Shown one piece after another: positions 8,675 through 16,769 of a stretch of DNA of 64,000 nt (the first letter of the stretch is position 1; each line of letters begins with the position of its first letter). The position numbers were made by a program, and so were the translations under genes. The stretch is from an uncultured Cellulosilyticum sp. GTDB lineage: Bacteria > Bacillota > Clostridia > Lachnospirales > Cellulosilyticaceae. The notes beneath the pieces were generated by a model. The model made no database searches. It was not told where the DNA came from and was given only the letters and a program-made list of their open reading frames with translations. The stretch lies in assembly GCA_934725855.1 (NCBI GenBank), contig CAKVCL010000001.1, positions 124,001-188,000 of the forward strand, given 5' to 3'.

Positions 8675-9772
8675 ATGAATAAAAAGAAGATTTTAGCTAT
8701 GGCCCTTTGTGGGGTACTTTCAGTAAATGTTTTAGCTGGATGTAACAATTCTTCATCATCTACTGAAAACACATCATCACCTTCAAAATTTGAACGCCTA
8801 GACACCGACTTAAATGTAGGACTTGTTATTGGTTCTGGTACCATTGATGACCGTTCTTTTAATCAAGGGTGTTGGGAAGGCATTACAGCCACTGTCGATC
8901 ATTCAAAATATGTTACACCTGCAGGTGAAACCGAATCCGATTACTTAGTTTCAATCGGTAATCTATACGAAGCTGATTTTAAAATGATTATCACACCAGG
9001 TTATTATTTTGAATCTGCTGATTATGTGGCACAAGATAAATATCCAGATGCTAAATTTGTTATTTTAGATGGTGTACCAACCGATGCAAATGGCAATACC
9101 AAAATTGGTGACAACACTGTTTCAATTACTTTCGCAGAGCATGAATCTGGGTTCATTGCGGGTGTTGCAGCGGCTTTAGAATTAAAAGAAGCTGACTTTG
9201 GCTTCTTAGGAGGCATGCCTATTCCTGCTGTAGAGCGCTTCGAAGTAGGCTTTAAACAAGGTATTGATTATGCCAATGCAAATTTAGGAACTCAAATTAC
9301 GCTAGATGCAGTCAATGTTGTATATCAAGGAACATTTGGTGATAAAGCAGCAGGTCAACAAATTGCTGCTCAAATGTATGATCGTGGCGTAAAACTCATC
9401 TTCACTGCTGCCGGTGGAACAGGTATGGGGGCTATTAACGAAGCTAAAAGCCGTGCGAGTAAGGGAGAAACGGCTTGGGTCATTGGTGTGGATTCTGACC
9501 AATTCTTAGATGGCGTTTATGACTCAGCGACTCAGGCTTCTGTCATTTTAACTTCAGCTGTAAAATATGTAGACCAAGCAACTCATGATATGATTGCAGC
9601 CGAAGCTGAAGGCACTTTCCCAGGCGGTCAGGCGCTACTTTATACTATCGCTAATGATGGTGTAGGGATTCCTACAGAAAATCCAAACCTATCTTCAGAA
9701 ACCATTCAAAAAGTAAATGAAGTTTATAACCAAGTTAAAAATGGAAGTATTACTGTAAACGAAATGCTCTAA
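8675..9772 (+). CDS. BMP-family substrate-binding lipoprotein
   Basis: Basic membrane lipoprotein (Med/BmpA/PnrA) family, usually the extracellular nucleoside-binding part of an ABC importer. The start at 8675 is used because it opens a type II signal peptide (MNKKKILAM... ending in the lipobox LAGC) preceded by GGGG; the frame is open upstream without a signal. Family features: VGLVIGSGTIDDRSFNQGCW, the AEHESGFIAGVAAAL segment, and GVDSDQF. A Ser/Thr/Asn linker follows the lipid Cys. No permease or ATPase gene is adjacent, so it is an orphan here. Its own terminator follows. Confidence 0.9.
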   Translation: MNKKKILAMALCGVLSVNVLAGCNNSSSSTENTSSPSKFERLDTDLNVGLVIGSGTIDDRSFNQGCWEGITATVDHSKYVTPAGETESDYLVSIGNLYEADFKMIITPGYYFESADYVAQDKYPDAKFVILDGVPTDANGNTKIGDNTVSITFAEHESGFIAGVAAALELKEADFGFLGGMPIPAVERFEVGFKQGIDYANANLGTQITLDAVNVVYQGTFGDKAAGQQIAAQMYDRGVKLIFTAAGGTGMGAINEAKSRASKGETAWVIGVDSDQFLDGVYDSATQASVILTSAVKYVDQATHDMIAAEAEGTFPGGQALLYTIANDGVGIPTENPNLSSETIQKVNEVYNQVKNGSITVNEML

Positions 9773-9788
9773 TTCAATGAACCCAAAT

Positions 9789-9830
9789 GAGCGATACACT
9801 TTCTAAAATGAAGTGTATCGCTTATTTTTT
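9789..9830 (+). terminator. terminator of the BMP gene
   Basis: AGCGATACACTT, loop, AAGTGTATCGCT, then a T-rich tract. A perfect 12-bp stem directly after the stop. Confidence 0.9.
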
Positions 9831-10056
9831 ATTTTCAATACGCCACTCAATTGACTCCATCTATCCTATCTTCTATATTATAGTTAATCATATTCAAACT
9901 ACTATACAAGATAATGTTTTTCTTCAATAAATACCAAAAGCTTCTTATGAAATGTTATTTTGAACTGATGTTCTATAAACAATATCTCACAAGAAGCTTT
10001 ATTTTATCTTGCAATCTCTATTTTATTTTTACAAATCTCAAACAACCCTATCAGTT

Positions 10057-11886
10057 TTATTCTACAGTAACCGACTTAGCAAGATTTCTTGGTTTATCAA
10101 CGTCATTTCCTCTTGCAATGGATACATAGTAAGAAATAAGCTGAGTTGGAATAACGGCTAATACAGGCATCAGTAAATCTTCTGCTTGTGGAATGTAGAA
10201 CAGATCATCTGCTACTTTAGCAATTTCTGTGTCGCCTTTTTTAGCAATGGCAATCACAAATGCGCCTCTTGCTTTAACTTCTTTAATGTTAGAAATCATT
10301 TTTTCTTGAAGCGCGTCTTGAGTCACAATCGCAAGAACTGGTGTCCCTTCATCAATTAAGGCGATTGGTCCGTGTTTTAACTCGCCTGCTGCAAAAGCTT
10401 CTGTATAAATATAAGAAATTTCTTTGAGCTTAAGGGCGGCTTCACGAGCTGTTGTATAGTCTACCCCACGACCAAGATAGAATGCATTTTGTGCATCTTT
10501 CATATCTAATGCCATTTTTTGAAGTTGATCTTTATCTCCTAGAATTTCTTCTACAAGAGGTGCTAATCCTTCGATATGATCAATGAGTTCATGGTAACGT
10601 TCTAAAGTAATCGTACCTTTTTTATAAGCAAAGTCTAAAGCAATCATATAAAAGGCAATCATTTGTGCTGTATATGCTTTTGTGGAAGCAACGGCCACTT
10701 CTGGACCTGCCCATGTATAGAATACATCATGTGCTTCTCTCGCTACTGATGACCCTACGACGTTTGTAATCGCTAGGACTCTAGCGCCTTTTTTCTTAGC
10801 AAGCTTCATGGCTGCTAAAGTATCTGCTGTTTCACCTGATTGAGAAACCACAATTAACATGGTGTGCTCATCAATAAATGGATCACTATATCTAAATTCT
10901 GATGCAATATCCACTTCTACAGGGACTTTAGCGAGTTTCTCAATTGCATATTTTCCAACAAGACCTGCATGATATGCTGTTCCACAAGCGACGATATACA
11001 TTTTTTGAATACCCTCCAAATCTTCTTTTGTAAGGGTAATATCGTCTAAATGAATCATACGCTTTTCATCAAGTCTTCTTAATAAGGTATCACGAATCGC
11101 TTGTGGTTGATCATAAATTTCTTTCATCATAAAATGATCAAATCCATTTTTTGAAGCGGCTTCAATATCCCACTCGACAGTTTGAAGTTGTTTATCTACT
11201 TTATTTTGATTTTCATCTAAAATCTCAATCGTTCCATCTTTAATGTGAACTACTTCGTCATTTTCTAGGTAATACACATTACGTGTATATTTTAAGATAG
11301 CAGGTACATCAGATGCGATAAAGAATTCTCCTTCGCCAACCCCTACGATTAATGGACTTTCTTTTCTAACGGCTACTAATTCACCTGGATGATTGGATGA
11401 AACCACACCTAAAGCATAGGCGCCTCTAAACTCGGCAACTGCTTTATAAACGGCTTGTAATAAGTCTCCTTCATAATATTTGTCAATTAAATGAACAGCT
11501 ACTTCTGTATCGGTTTCTGATTTAAATTCATACCCTTCAGCTATTAATTTTTCACGAATTTCCATGTAATTTTCAATGATTCCGTTGTGAACGACCGCAA
11601 TCGTTTCACTTTGATTAAGATGTGGATGTGAGTTCACATCAGATGGCACACCATGTGTAGCCCATCTTGTATGACCGATTCCGACGTTTCCTTTAATCGG
11701 TGAGGCTTCTAAAATTTCCTCTAAGCGACTTAAACGACCTTGCTTTTTAGCCCAGCTAATTTGTTTGCCTTCATTAACAATAGCAACACCAGCTGAGTCA
11801 TACCCTCTGTACTCGAGTTTTTCTAACCCATCACAAATCACTTCTACTGCGTCCTTACGACCTACATAACCTACAATTCCGCACAT
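10057..11886 (-). CDS. glmS: glutamine-fructose-6-phosphate aminotransferase GlmS
   Basis: Makes glucosamine-6-phosphate from fructose-6-phosphate and glutamine, the first step to UDP-GlcNAc and peptidoglycan. Residues 1-225 form the class II glutamine amidotransferase domain with N-terminal nucleophile MCGIVGYVG (Cys2), HTRWATHG and HNGIIENY. Two SIS domains follow (about 285-425 and 455-600), with SQSGETADT in the first. The C-terminus LAKSVTVE is the conserved family end. Length 609 aa is normal. Preceded by a glmS ribozyme, so synthesis should fall as the product accumulates. A weak inverted repeat (AAGCTTCTT/AAGAAGCTT, about 9940-10000) downstream may help end transcription. Confidence 0.98.
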   Translation of the reverse strand: MCGIVGYVGRKDAVEVICDGLEKLEYRGYDSAGVAIVNEGKQISWAKKQGRLSRLEEILEASPIKGNVGIGHTRWATHGVPSDVNSHPHLNQSETIAVVHNGIIENYMEIREKLIAEGYEFKSETDTEVAVHLIDKYYEGDLLQAVYKAVAEFRGAYALGVVSSNHPGELVAVRKESPLIVGVGEGEFFIASDVPAILKYTRNVYYLENDEVVHIKDGTIEILDENQNKVDKQLQTVEWDIEAASKNGFDHFMMKEIYDQPQAIRDTLLRRLDEKRMIHLDDITLTKEDLEGIQKMYIVACGTAYHAGLVGKYAIEKLAKVPVEVDIASEFRYSDPFIDEHTMLIVVSQSGETADTLAAMKLAKKKGARVLAITNVVGSSVAREAHDVFYTWAGPEVAVASTKAYTAQMIAFYMIALDFAYKKGTITLERYHELIDHIEGLAPLVEEILGDKDQLQKMALDMKDAQNAFYLGRGVDYTTAREAALKLKEISYIYTEAFAAGELKHGPIALIDEGTPVLAIVTQDALQEKMISNIKEVKARGAFVIAIAKKGDTEIAKVADDLFYIPQAEDLLMPVLAVIPTQLISYYVSIARGNDVDKPRNLAKSVTVE

Positions 11887-11894
11887 AACAAAAA

Positions 11895-11922
11895 AACCTC
11901 CTGATATTCATTTTTTATCAGG
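11895..11922 (-). promoter_or_regulatory. hairpin abutting the glmS ribosome binding site
   Basis: CCTGATA and TATCAGG pair across a ~9-nt loop and end directly on the AGGAGG of the glmS RBS. It lies between the ribozyme core and the start codon. It may separate the ribozyme from the RBS or partly mask the RBS. Confidence 0.45.
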
Positions 11923-11924
11923 GA

Positions 11925-12074
11925 AATTCACGATAAGCGCTTTGTACTAAAAATCACTTTTTAGTTTTGTTCGCTTATTTAGGGTGTGAGCCCTCTAGAG
12001 CATCCGCCGACTAATCGATCACTCTAGTCCTCGTCAACTTATAAACTGCCTTTCTGTTTAAAAGTCCTGGCGCT
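11925..12074 (-). ncRNA. glmS ribozyme (GlcN6P-activated self-cleaving riboswitch)
   Basis: Read on the minus strand, the glmS leader has the conserved ribozyme blocks in order: the cleavage site A/GCGCC with following AGGACTTTT, GTTGACGAGGA, ATCGA, TCGGCGGATGC, then a pairing element (GAGGGCTCACACCCT) and a P4-like hairpin ACTAAAAA-GTGA-TTTTTAGT. Cleavage is expected between 12075 and 12074 (A-1/G+1). In this class GlcN6P acts as cofactor and the 5'-OH product is degraded, so glmS is shut off by its own product. The 3' boundary is approximate. Confidence 0.95.
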
Positions 12075-12099
12075 TTTTACTTTTCTATTTCCCTTGCGC

Positions 12100-12107
12100 T
12101 ATTATAG
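12100..12107 (-). promoter_or_regulatory. probable -10 box of the glmS transcript
   Basis: A minus-strand TATAAT lies about 25 nt before the ribozyme cleavage site, leaving a short 5' tail as usual for glmS leaders. No convincing -35 is present at 17 bp. Position is good to a base or two. Confidence 0.4.
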
Positions 12108-12195
12108 CATACTCTATTATATGTTTGCTAGTATAAATTGTGAAATTGTCAAATCTTGTAGCTTAAGGTTTCTTAATAATTTATTGTAAACAAAC

Positions 12196-12232
12196 GGGGT
12201 TACATCAAAGATGATGCTTTGATTGTAACCCC
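12196..12232. terminator. terminator of the secreted Pro-rich protein gene
   Basis: GGGGTTACA pairs with TGTAACCCC; the loop has an inner TCAAAG/CTTTGA pair. Short T-rich flank on the minus side. Confidence 0.75.
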
Positions 12233-12238
12233 ATTTCT

Positions 12239-13048
12239 TTATTTTGAAGCAGCTGGTAACCAATGATTAATGGTTTCTTTTATGGCAGCTTTAAGTTGTT
12301 TAGATTGCTCACAAGTAATTTGTCCATTTTTTTGTGCTTCATCTACGACTTTATTGTATTCTTTAAGAATACATTTTTTAAATTTTTTAGGTTTAATCTT
12401 TTCGGCTTTTAAAATGTCTTCTAGTTTTTTACCTTCTTTAATATAAGTGACAACTTGTTTTTCCTCTACCCCTAACTTTTTAAGGGCATTAACAATCATT
12501 TTAAAGTGATCGAGCATAAATGGTTTTTGTGCATTGCAACCGGGTTTTTGACACCCTGGTTTTTGCATATTACCATTTGGTTTTTGTTCTGGACCACAAG
12601 GTTTAGTACTTGGCGCATTTGGTTTATCAGCTGGTTTGCAAGATGCTCCTGGCTTAGTCATTGAACCATTTGGCTTTTGGGCTGGCTCACATGGTTTATC
12701 AGCTGGCATATTAGGCTTACCTTCTGGCTCCATGGGTTTTGCTGGCTGACATGGTTTTTGGGTTGGTGCACTAGGGGTAGATGGCTTAGCTGGTGCTGAA
12801 CTTGGCTTTTGCACAGGTGCCATTGGTGTTGGTTTAGTTGTTGGCGTTGTTGGAGCTAACGTACTTGGTGTCACCGTAGGTTTTGGTGTATTACTAGGAT
12901 TTGGTGTTGGGTTTGGACTTGGTGTGGCCGTCTGACTTGGCACTGGAGTAGTTGGGTTTTCATTTCTCATCGGTGCTGCAAAAGATGACCCTACCATGAG
13001 TGATGCTAATAAAAAGCAAGCAATTCCTTGCCATTTGTTGCGTTTCAT
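12239..13048 (-). CDS. secreted Pro/Thr/Lys- and Cys-rich repeat protein
   Basis: 269 aa, family not recognised. A signal peptide (1-24, ending SSFA) is followed by a low-complexity region (about 28-180). First comes a Pro/Thr stretch (TPSPNPTPNPSNTPKP), then Lys-Pro repeats that carry regularly spaced cysteines: DKPCEPAQKPNGSMTKPG and TKPCGPEQKPNGNMQKPG are clear tandem units. The last ~85 residues form a charged, mainly helical domain (HFKMIVNALKKLGVEEKQVV...). There is no LPXTG sorting signal. It may be a cell-wall- or matrix-associated protein with a Pro-rich spacer. RBS AGGAGG precedes the start; monocistronic. Confidence 0.8.
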   Translation of the reverse strand: MKRNKWQGIACFLLASLMVGSSFAAPMRNENPTTPVPSQTATPSPNPTPNPSNTPKPTVTPSTLAPTTPTTKPTPMAPVQKPSSAPAKPSTPSAPTQKPCQPAKPMEPEGKPNMPADKPCEPAQKPNGSMTKPGASCKPADKPNAPSTKPCGPEQKPNGNMQKPGCQKPGCNAQKPFMLDHFKMIVNALKKLGVEEKQVVTYIKEGKKLEDILKAEKIKPKKFKKCILKEYNKVVDEAQKNGQITCEQSKQLKAAIKETINHWLPAASK

Positions 13049-13199
13049 AATGAACCTCCTAAAATTGTTTATAGACTTAGAATATGGAAAATCCTTGTTT
13101 CTATACTGTCAATAATAGGAATGTATTTTTTCTTCGGTATAAATTAATCGTATACGGGCATATTAATTCTATCTTAATTTAAGGATAGGAGATTCTATC

Positions 13200-13394
13200 A
13201 TGATTAAACATTTATTATGTACTAATTGTGGCTATGATATGGTCGGTCCTGAATATATCGCCCAGACAGTAGATGCTTCTCTTTGTCATGAGGGGCCTAT
13301 GTATAGCAATCAAACTTTATTAGATATAAACACCAAACCTTATGGTCAAATTGTTTGTCCCTACTGTAAATCTGTTGGGACTTGGACCAACTAA
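13200..13394 (+). CDS. small zinc-ribbon protein
   Basis: 64 aa. CxxC (CTNC, residues 7-10) and a second CxxC (CPYC, about 53-56) form a zinc-ribbon pattern around a short insert. RBS GGATAGGAG lies upstream. Cytoplasmic, function unknown. Single gene with its own terminator. Confidence 0.7.
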   Translation: MIKHLLCTNCGYDMVGPEYIAQTVDASLCHEGPMYSNQTLLDINTKPYGQIVCPYCKSVGTWTN

Positions 13395-13428
13395 AAAAAG
13401 TGAAGTGGAAAATCCACTTCACTTTTTT
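13393..13428. terminator. bidirectional terminator
   Basis: AAAAAAAGTGAAGTGGA pairs perfectly with TCCACTTCACTTTTTT around an AAA loop. It serves the zinc-ribbon gene and the converging SulP gene. Confidence 0.93.
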
Positions 13429-13432
13429 ATGC

Positions 13433-15082
13433 TTATGATGCAGCTGCCATCTTCTTTTTGTCAATCGCTAACAAGCTTTGTTCCACACTCCAGAAGAAGT
13501 GTTTTTTGCCTACCTTTTCAACGATTCCACTACGTTCCATATAATTCATCACTTTAGGTTGTACGCCTGCAAATAGAACTTTGGTATTTTGACCTTTAAA
13601 TAAGTCGTGTATTTCGTCAAAGAATTGGGTTCCTGTAGTATCCACTAATGGCACCCCACGCATTGAGAAAATCACATAATCCATTTCTTCTAAGCCTTCT
13701 AATTCAGATTTGATTTTTTCTGTCGTTGTAAAAAATACTGGACCGGTTAAATAAACGACTTTTGTTTTATCATGATTGTATTTCACATCAATTCCATTCG
13801 CTGCTAAACGCGCTGGGTCAATATCACTTAAATGCACTTCAATATCTGAAATACGTACTACGAAGAATAAAATAGAGAATACCACACCTACTAAAATAGC
13901 GGTTGTTAAATCAAAGATTACAGTTGCTATCATCGTAATTAAAAATTGTGCAATAGCGGTTTTTAGTTTTTTGCTAAAGATAAAACGAATGCTTTCCCAT
14001 TCATTCATACGCCATGCCGTTACCATTAAAACACCTGCTAACGCAGATAATGGAATCTTTGACATAATGCCACCTAATAAAAACATAGAAGCTAGTAATC
14101 CCACTGCATGGAAAATACCTGTTAATCTGGTTTGTGCCCCTGATTTAATGGCAACACTTGTACGTGCAATAGCGGCTGTCGCAGGCACTCCGCCAAAGAA
14201 TGGAATCATAATATTTCCGATGCCTTGTGCAACCAGTTCACGGTCCGCATTAAGTTTTTCACCCTTCATACGTCCTGCTGATGCGCCGCATAATAAACTT
14301 TCAATCATCCCTAATGCCGCAATAACAATCGCGGGAGAAATTAAATTTTTGACTTGATCTAAGGATAAATCCCCTATATTTAATCTCACACTTGGAAATA
14401 ATGTTCTTGGAATTTCACCTACTGTGGCAACATCTGATTGAATTACTAAGCTGACACATAATGACACAATAATCCCCACTAAGGATGCTGGTACTTTGGC
14501 ATTCCATTTTTTTGGCCAAAAGACCATAATCGCTACTACAATCATGGCAAAAAGTACAGCATAAAAATTAGGATGGAAACCAAGTCTTCCATAAGAAATA
14601 ATCTTTTGTATATTACTACTTCCTTCAGAAGTTACTCCAAAAAAGTTATCAATTTGTCCCATAGCAATAATAATCGCAATTCCAGATGTAAACCCTGTGA
14701 TAACAGGTGCTGGAATTAAAGAAACTAATTTTCCTAACTTCAATATACCGCAAACTAGCAAAATCACCCCTGCAATCAGTGTGGCAACAAATACACCTTG
14801 CATCCCATAACTATAAACTAAACTAATCAGGACAGCTGACATCGCTCCTGTTGGACCAGATATCTGATAAGAAGCACCAGATAATGCACTCATAAAAAGT
14901 CCGGCAATAATGGCTGTAATTAATCCTGCTGCTGCATCTGCTCCACTACTTACTCCAAAAGCCAAGGCTAATGGTAAAGCTACTGCCGTAACCGTAAGTC
15001 CAGCCATCACGTCTTGTGATAATTTCTTACTATTATACCCTGAAAACTCACTCTTCAAATCAGAAAGAAACTGCTTAATCAT
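13433..15082 (-). CDS. SulP/SLC26-family anion transporter with STAS domain
   Basis: 549-aa inner-membrane permease. The sulfate-transporter core (about 20-400, some 12-14 segments) includes DVMAGLTVTAVALPLALAFG and ISGPTGAMSAV. A cytoplasmic STAS domain fills about 425-535 (VYLTGPVFF, YVIFSMRGVPLVDTTG). The conserved PGxIDxTG-like helix start is kept as VPLVDTTG. Substrate is uncertain: SulP members carry sulfate, bicarbonate, dicarboxylates or other anions, and no sulfur or carbonic anhydrase gene is adjacent. RBS AAGGTGGG. Monocistronic. Confidence 0.92.
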   Translation of the reverse strand: MIKQFLSDLKSEFSGYNSKKLSQDVMAGLTVTAVALPLALAFGVSSGADAAAGLITAIIAGLFMSALSGASYQISGPTGAMSAVLISLVYSYGMQGVFVATLIAGVILLVCGILKLGKLVSLIPAPVITGFTSGIAIIIAMGQIDNFFGVTSEGSSNIQKIISYGRLGFHPNFYAVLFAMIVVAIMVFWPKKWNAKVPASLVGIIVSLCVSLVIQSDVATVGEIPRTLFPSVRLNIGDLSLDQVKNLISPAIVIAALGMIESLLCGASAGRMKGEKLNADRELVAQGIGNIMIPFFGGVPATAAIARTSVAIKSGAQTRLTGIFHAVGLLASMFLLGGIMSKIPLSALAGVLMVTAWRMNEWESIRFIFSKKLKTAIAQFLITMIATVIFDLTTAILVGVVFSILFFVVRISDIEVHLSDIDPARLAANGIDVKYNHDKTKVVYLTGPVFFTTTEKIKSELEGLEEMDYVIFSMRGVPLVDTTGTQFFDEIHDLFKGQNTKVLFAGVQPKVMNYMERSGIVEKVGKKHFFWSVEQSLLAIDKKKMAAAS

Positions 15083-15266
15083 TCTTTTCCCACCTTATTT
15101 ATTTTTGTCTCTCAAACGTTTTTAGTATACTCCTAAATCTTCACACTTTCTACACAGGATACTCTTTTTATACAAACTTCATGACATTGTCCCAATTAAA
15201 GCCTTGAACTTACTATTTCTTTAGCACCTTGTACAATCTTGCCGTGCCCAGTTATAGATTTTAACC

Positions 15267-15304
15267 AAATAAATAAAGTGAGCCTTAGCCCACTTCATTT
15301 ATTT
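15267..15304. terminator. terminator of the L,D-transpeptidase gene
   Basis: AAATAAATAAAGTGAGC pairs with GCCCACTTCATTTATTT around a short loop, about 60 bp past the stop on the minus strand. Confidence 0.75.
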
Positions 15305-15363
15305 TGCTTAAAGCAACTGTTCTATTTTACAAATAACCCTCTTGCTTTCATAACCCCTAACGC

Positions 15364-16740
15364 CTAGCGAATCCATACGGTGGTTCCTATAGGAATACGA
15401 TCATGAAGCCATTTACTATCCTTTTCGGATAAGCGAATGCATCCATGAGAGGCTTTGCTTCCTAATTCATATTGGCCTGACTGAATATATTTTCCCGTGC
15501 GGTCAAATAAAATAGAATGATACATATAGTCTCTAAAGAATACCAGTGCATATTTACATCGATAACCTTTTTGAACGCCGATATAGGGAATCTTATATTT
15601 AACCTCAAAAATACCCGACGGCGTTGGGTTATTCACTTTGCCGCTAGAACACACAAAACTTTGAACGAGCACCCACGTACCATTTTCTTTCTTTAAAACA
15701 TAGGTACGCTGCCGATATAAATCCGTCCACAGTAAATAATCCGTTTGACTTTGCATATGATTCAGGTTCGCAAAAGCTTCAATTTGTTCTTTTGAAACTT
15801 TGCCGTAGGGTGCCCCACTTTCTCCTAAAATTTTCACACTACTATAAGGCACTTGATATTTGTTGCCTTTACCGTCAATCACATGCATATCATAATGCTT
15901 TTCAATTCGCCAAATCTCCACGATCTCATTAATTTTTAATGGCCCTATTGTTTGCAGCATCTTTCCTTCCATTTTACAACGTGGAAAAACATGGCTTAGC
16001 TGCCTTAAATAGAGAGCATCACTATATTGATTAAAAATCACTTCATTTTGTTGTCCATACCGCCTTGTGACGCCTTCATTAACTGGCCACTCATTAACCG
16101 TTTCAATCATGCTTGAAATATAGATGCCCTTTTGCTTTCCTACTTTCTGCCACGCTTTGGTTTCCCCTGGTTCTAAAAGAAGCGTTTCTGCAATCGTTTT
16201 AAATGTCCGATCTTCCCAAAAAAGATGACTTGCTTCTACTTTAAGGAGATGCTCCGTTTTATTTTGAATGCCTTCATCACTGATGTTAAACAGCTTAGAA
16301 GTACCTTGTAAATCTTCCTCTAACCAAAAAGTTGCTTCATCACATTTAAGTTTTCCCATTTCCTGTAATGCTTCTATGGGTAAGAGTCGCTTTTCTTGCA
16401 CCATTAATGCATAGCTTCTAATATTCCCACAATAAATCGCCTCAGGTGCCATATAGGCGCTGCCTTCTAATAAAGGCGCTGTATTTTTTGAATCAATTGA
16501 CTCATCAGAGGCTAAAGTGGTCTTTATCATCTGTATCGTTTCCAAAGGAATAAATACCTCTGCACTCACCTCATATAGTGGATAGCGCGCTTGCCTATAG
16601 GCAAGCTCACTTGCTGATTTTTTGACTTCTCCGATATAGACGCTTTCAAATGTACTTTTGGCATAAGTCTTATAACTTACGCATAAGCACAATATCATGC
16701 CTAGTATATAACTTTGTTTTCTGCTGATTCTAGAAACCAT
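15364..16740 (-). CDS. secreted L,D-transpeptidase (YkuD domain)
   Basis: 458 aa. A signal peptide (about 1-28) leads a ~300-residue N-terminal region I do not recognise; its 260-310 part looks like a small beta domain (VEIWRIEKHYDMHVIDGKG). The C-terminal ~125 residues are a YkuD catalytic domain: YVLKKENGTWVLVQSF, TPSGIFEV, YHSILF, and the active-site motif SHGCIRLS with the nucleophilic Cys. Such enzymes make 3-3 cross-links or attach proteins to peptidoglycan outside the membrane. AGGAGG lies upstream and the gene starts 29 bp after the M16 peptidase, so the two are probably co-transcribed. Confidence 0.9.
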   Translation of the reverse strand: MVSRISRKQSYILGMILCLCVSYKTYAKSTFESVYIGEVKKSASELAYRQARYPLYEVSAEVFIPLETIQMIKTTLASDESIDSKNTAPLLEGSAYMAPEAIYCGNIRSYALMVQEKRLLPIEALQEMGKLKCDEATFWLEEDLQGTSKLFNISDEGIQNKTEHLLKVEASHLFWEDRTFKTIAETLLLEPGETKAWQKVGKQKGIYISSMIETVNEWPVNEGVTRRYGQQNEVIFNQYSDALYLRQLSHVFPRCKMEGKMLQTIGPLKINEIVEIWRIEKHYDMHVIDGKGNKYQVPYSSVKILGESGAPYGKVSKEQIEAFANLNHMQSQTDYLLWTDLYRQRTYVLKKENGTWVLVQSFVCSSGKVNNPTPSGIFEVKYKIPYIGVQKGYRCKYALVFFRDYMYHSILFDRTGKYIQSGQYELGSKASHGCIRLSEKDSKWLHDRIPIGTTVWIR

Positions 16741-16769
16741 AAAGTTACCTCCTTGGCATTATCATCTCC

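Noticed and set aside
9914..10129. Plus-strand ORF of 71 codons
   Set aside because: It runs into the antisense of the glmS 3' end, has no RBS, and its composition is that of non-coding AT-rich DNA.
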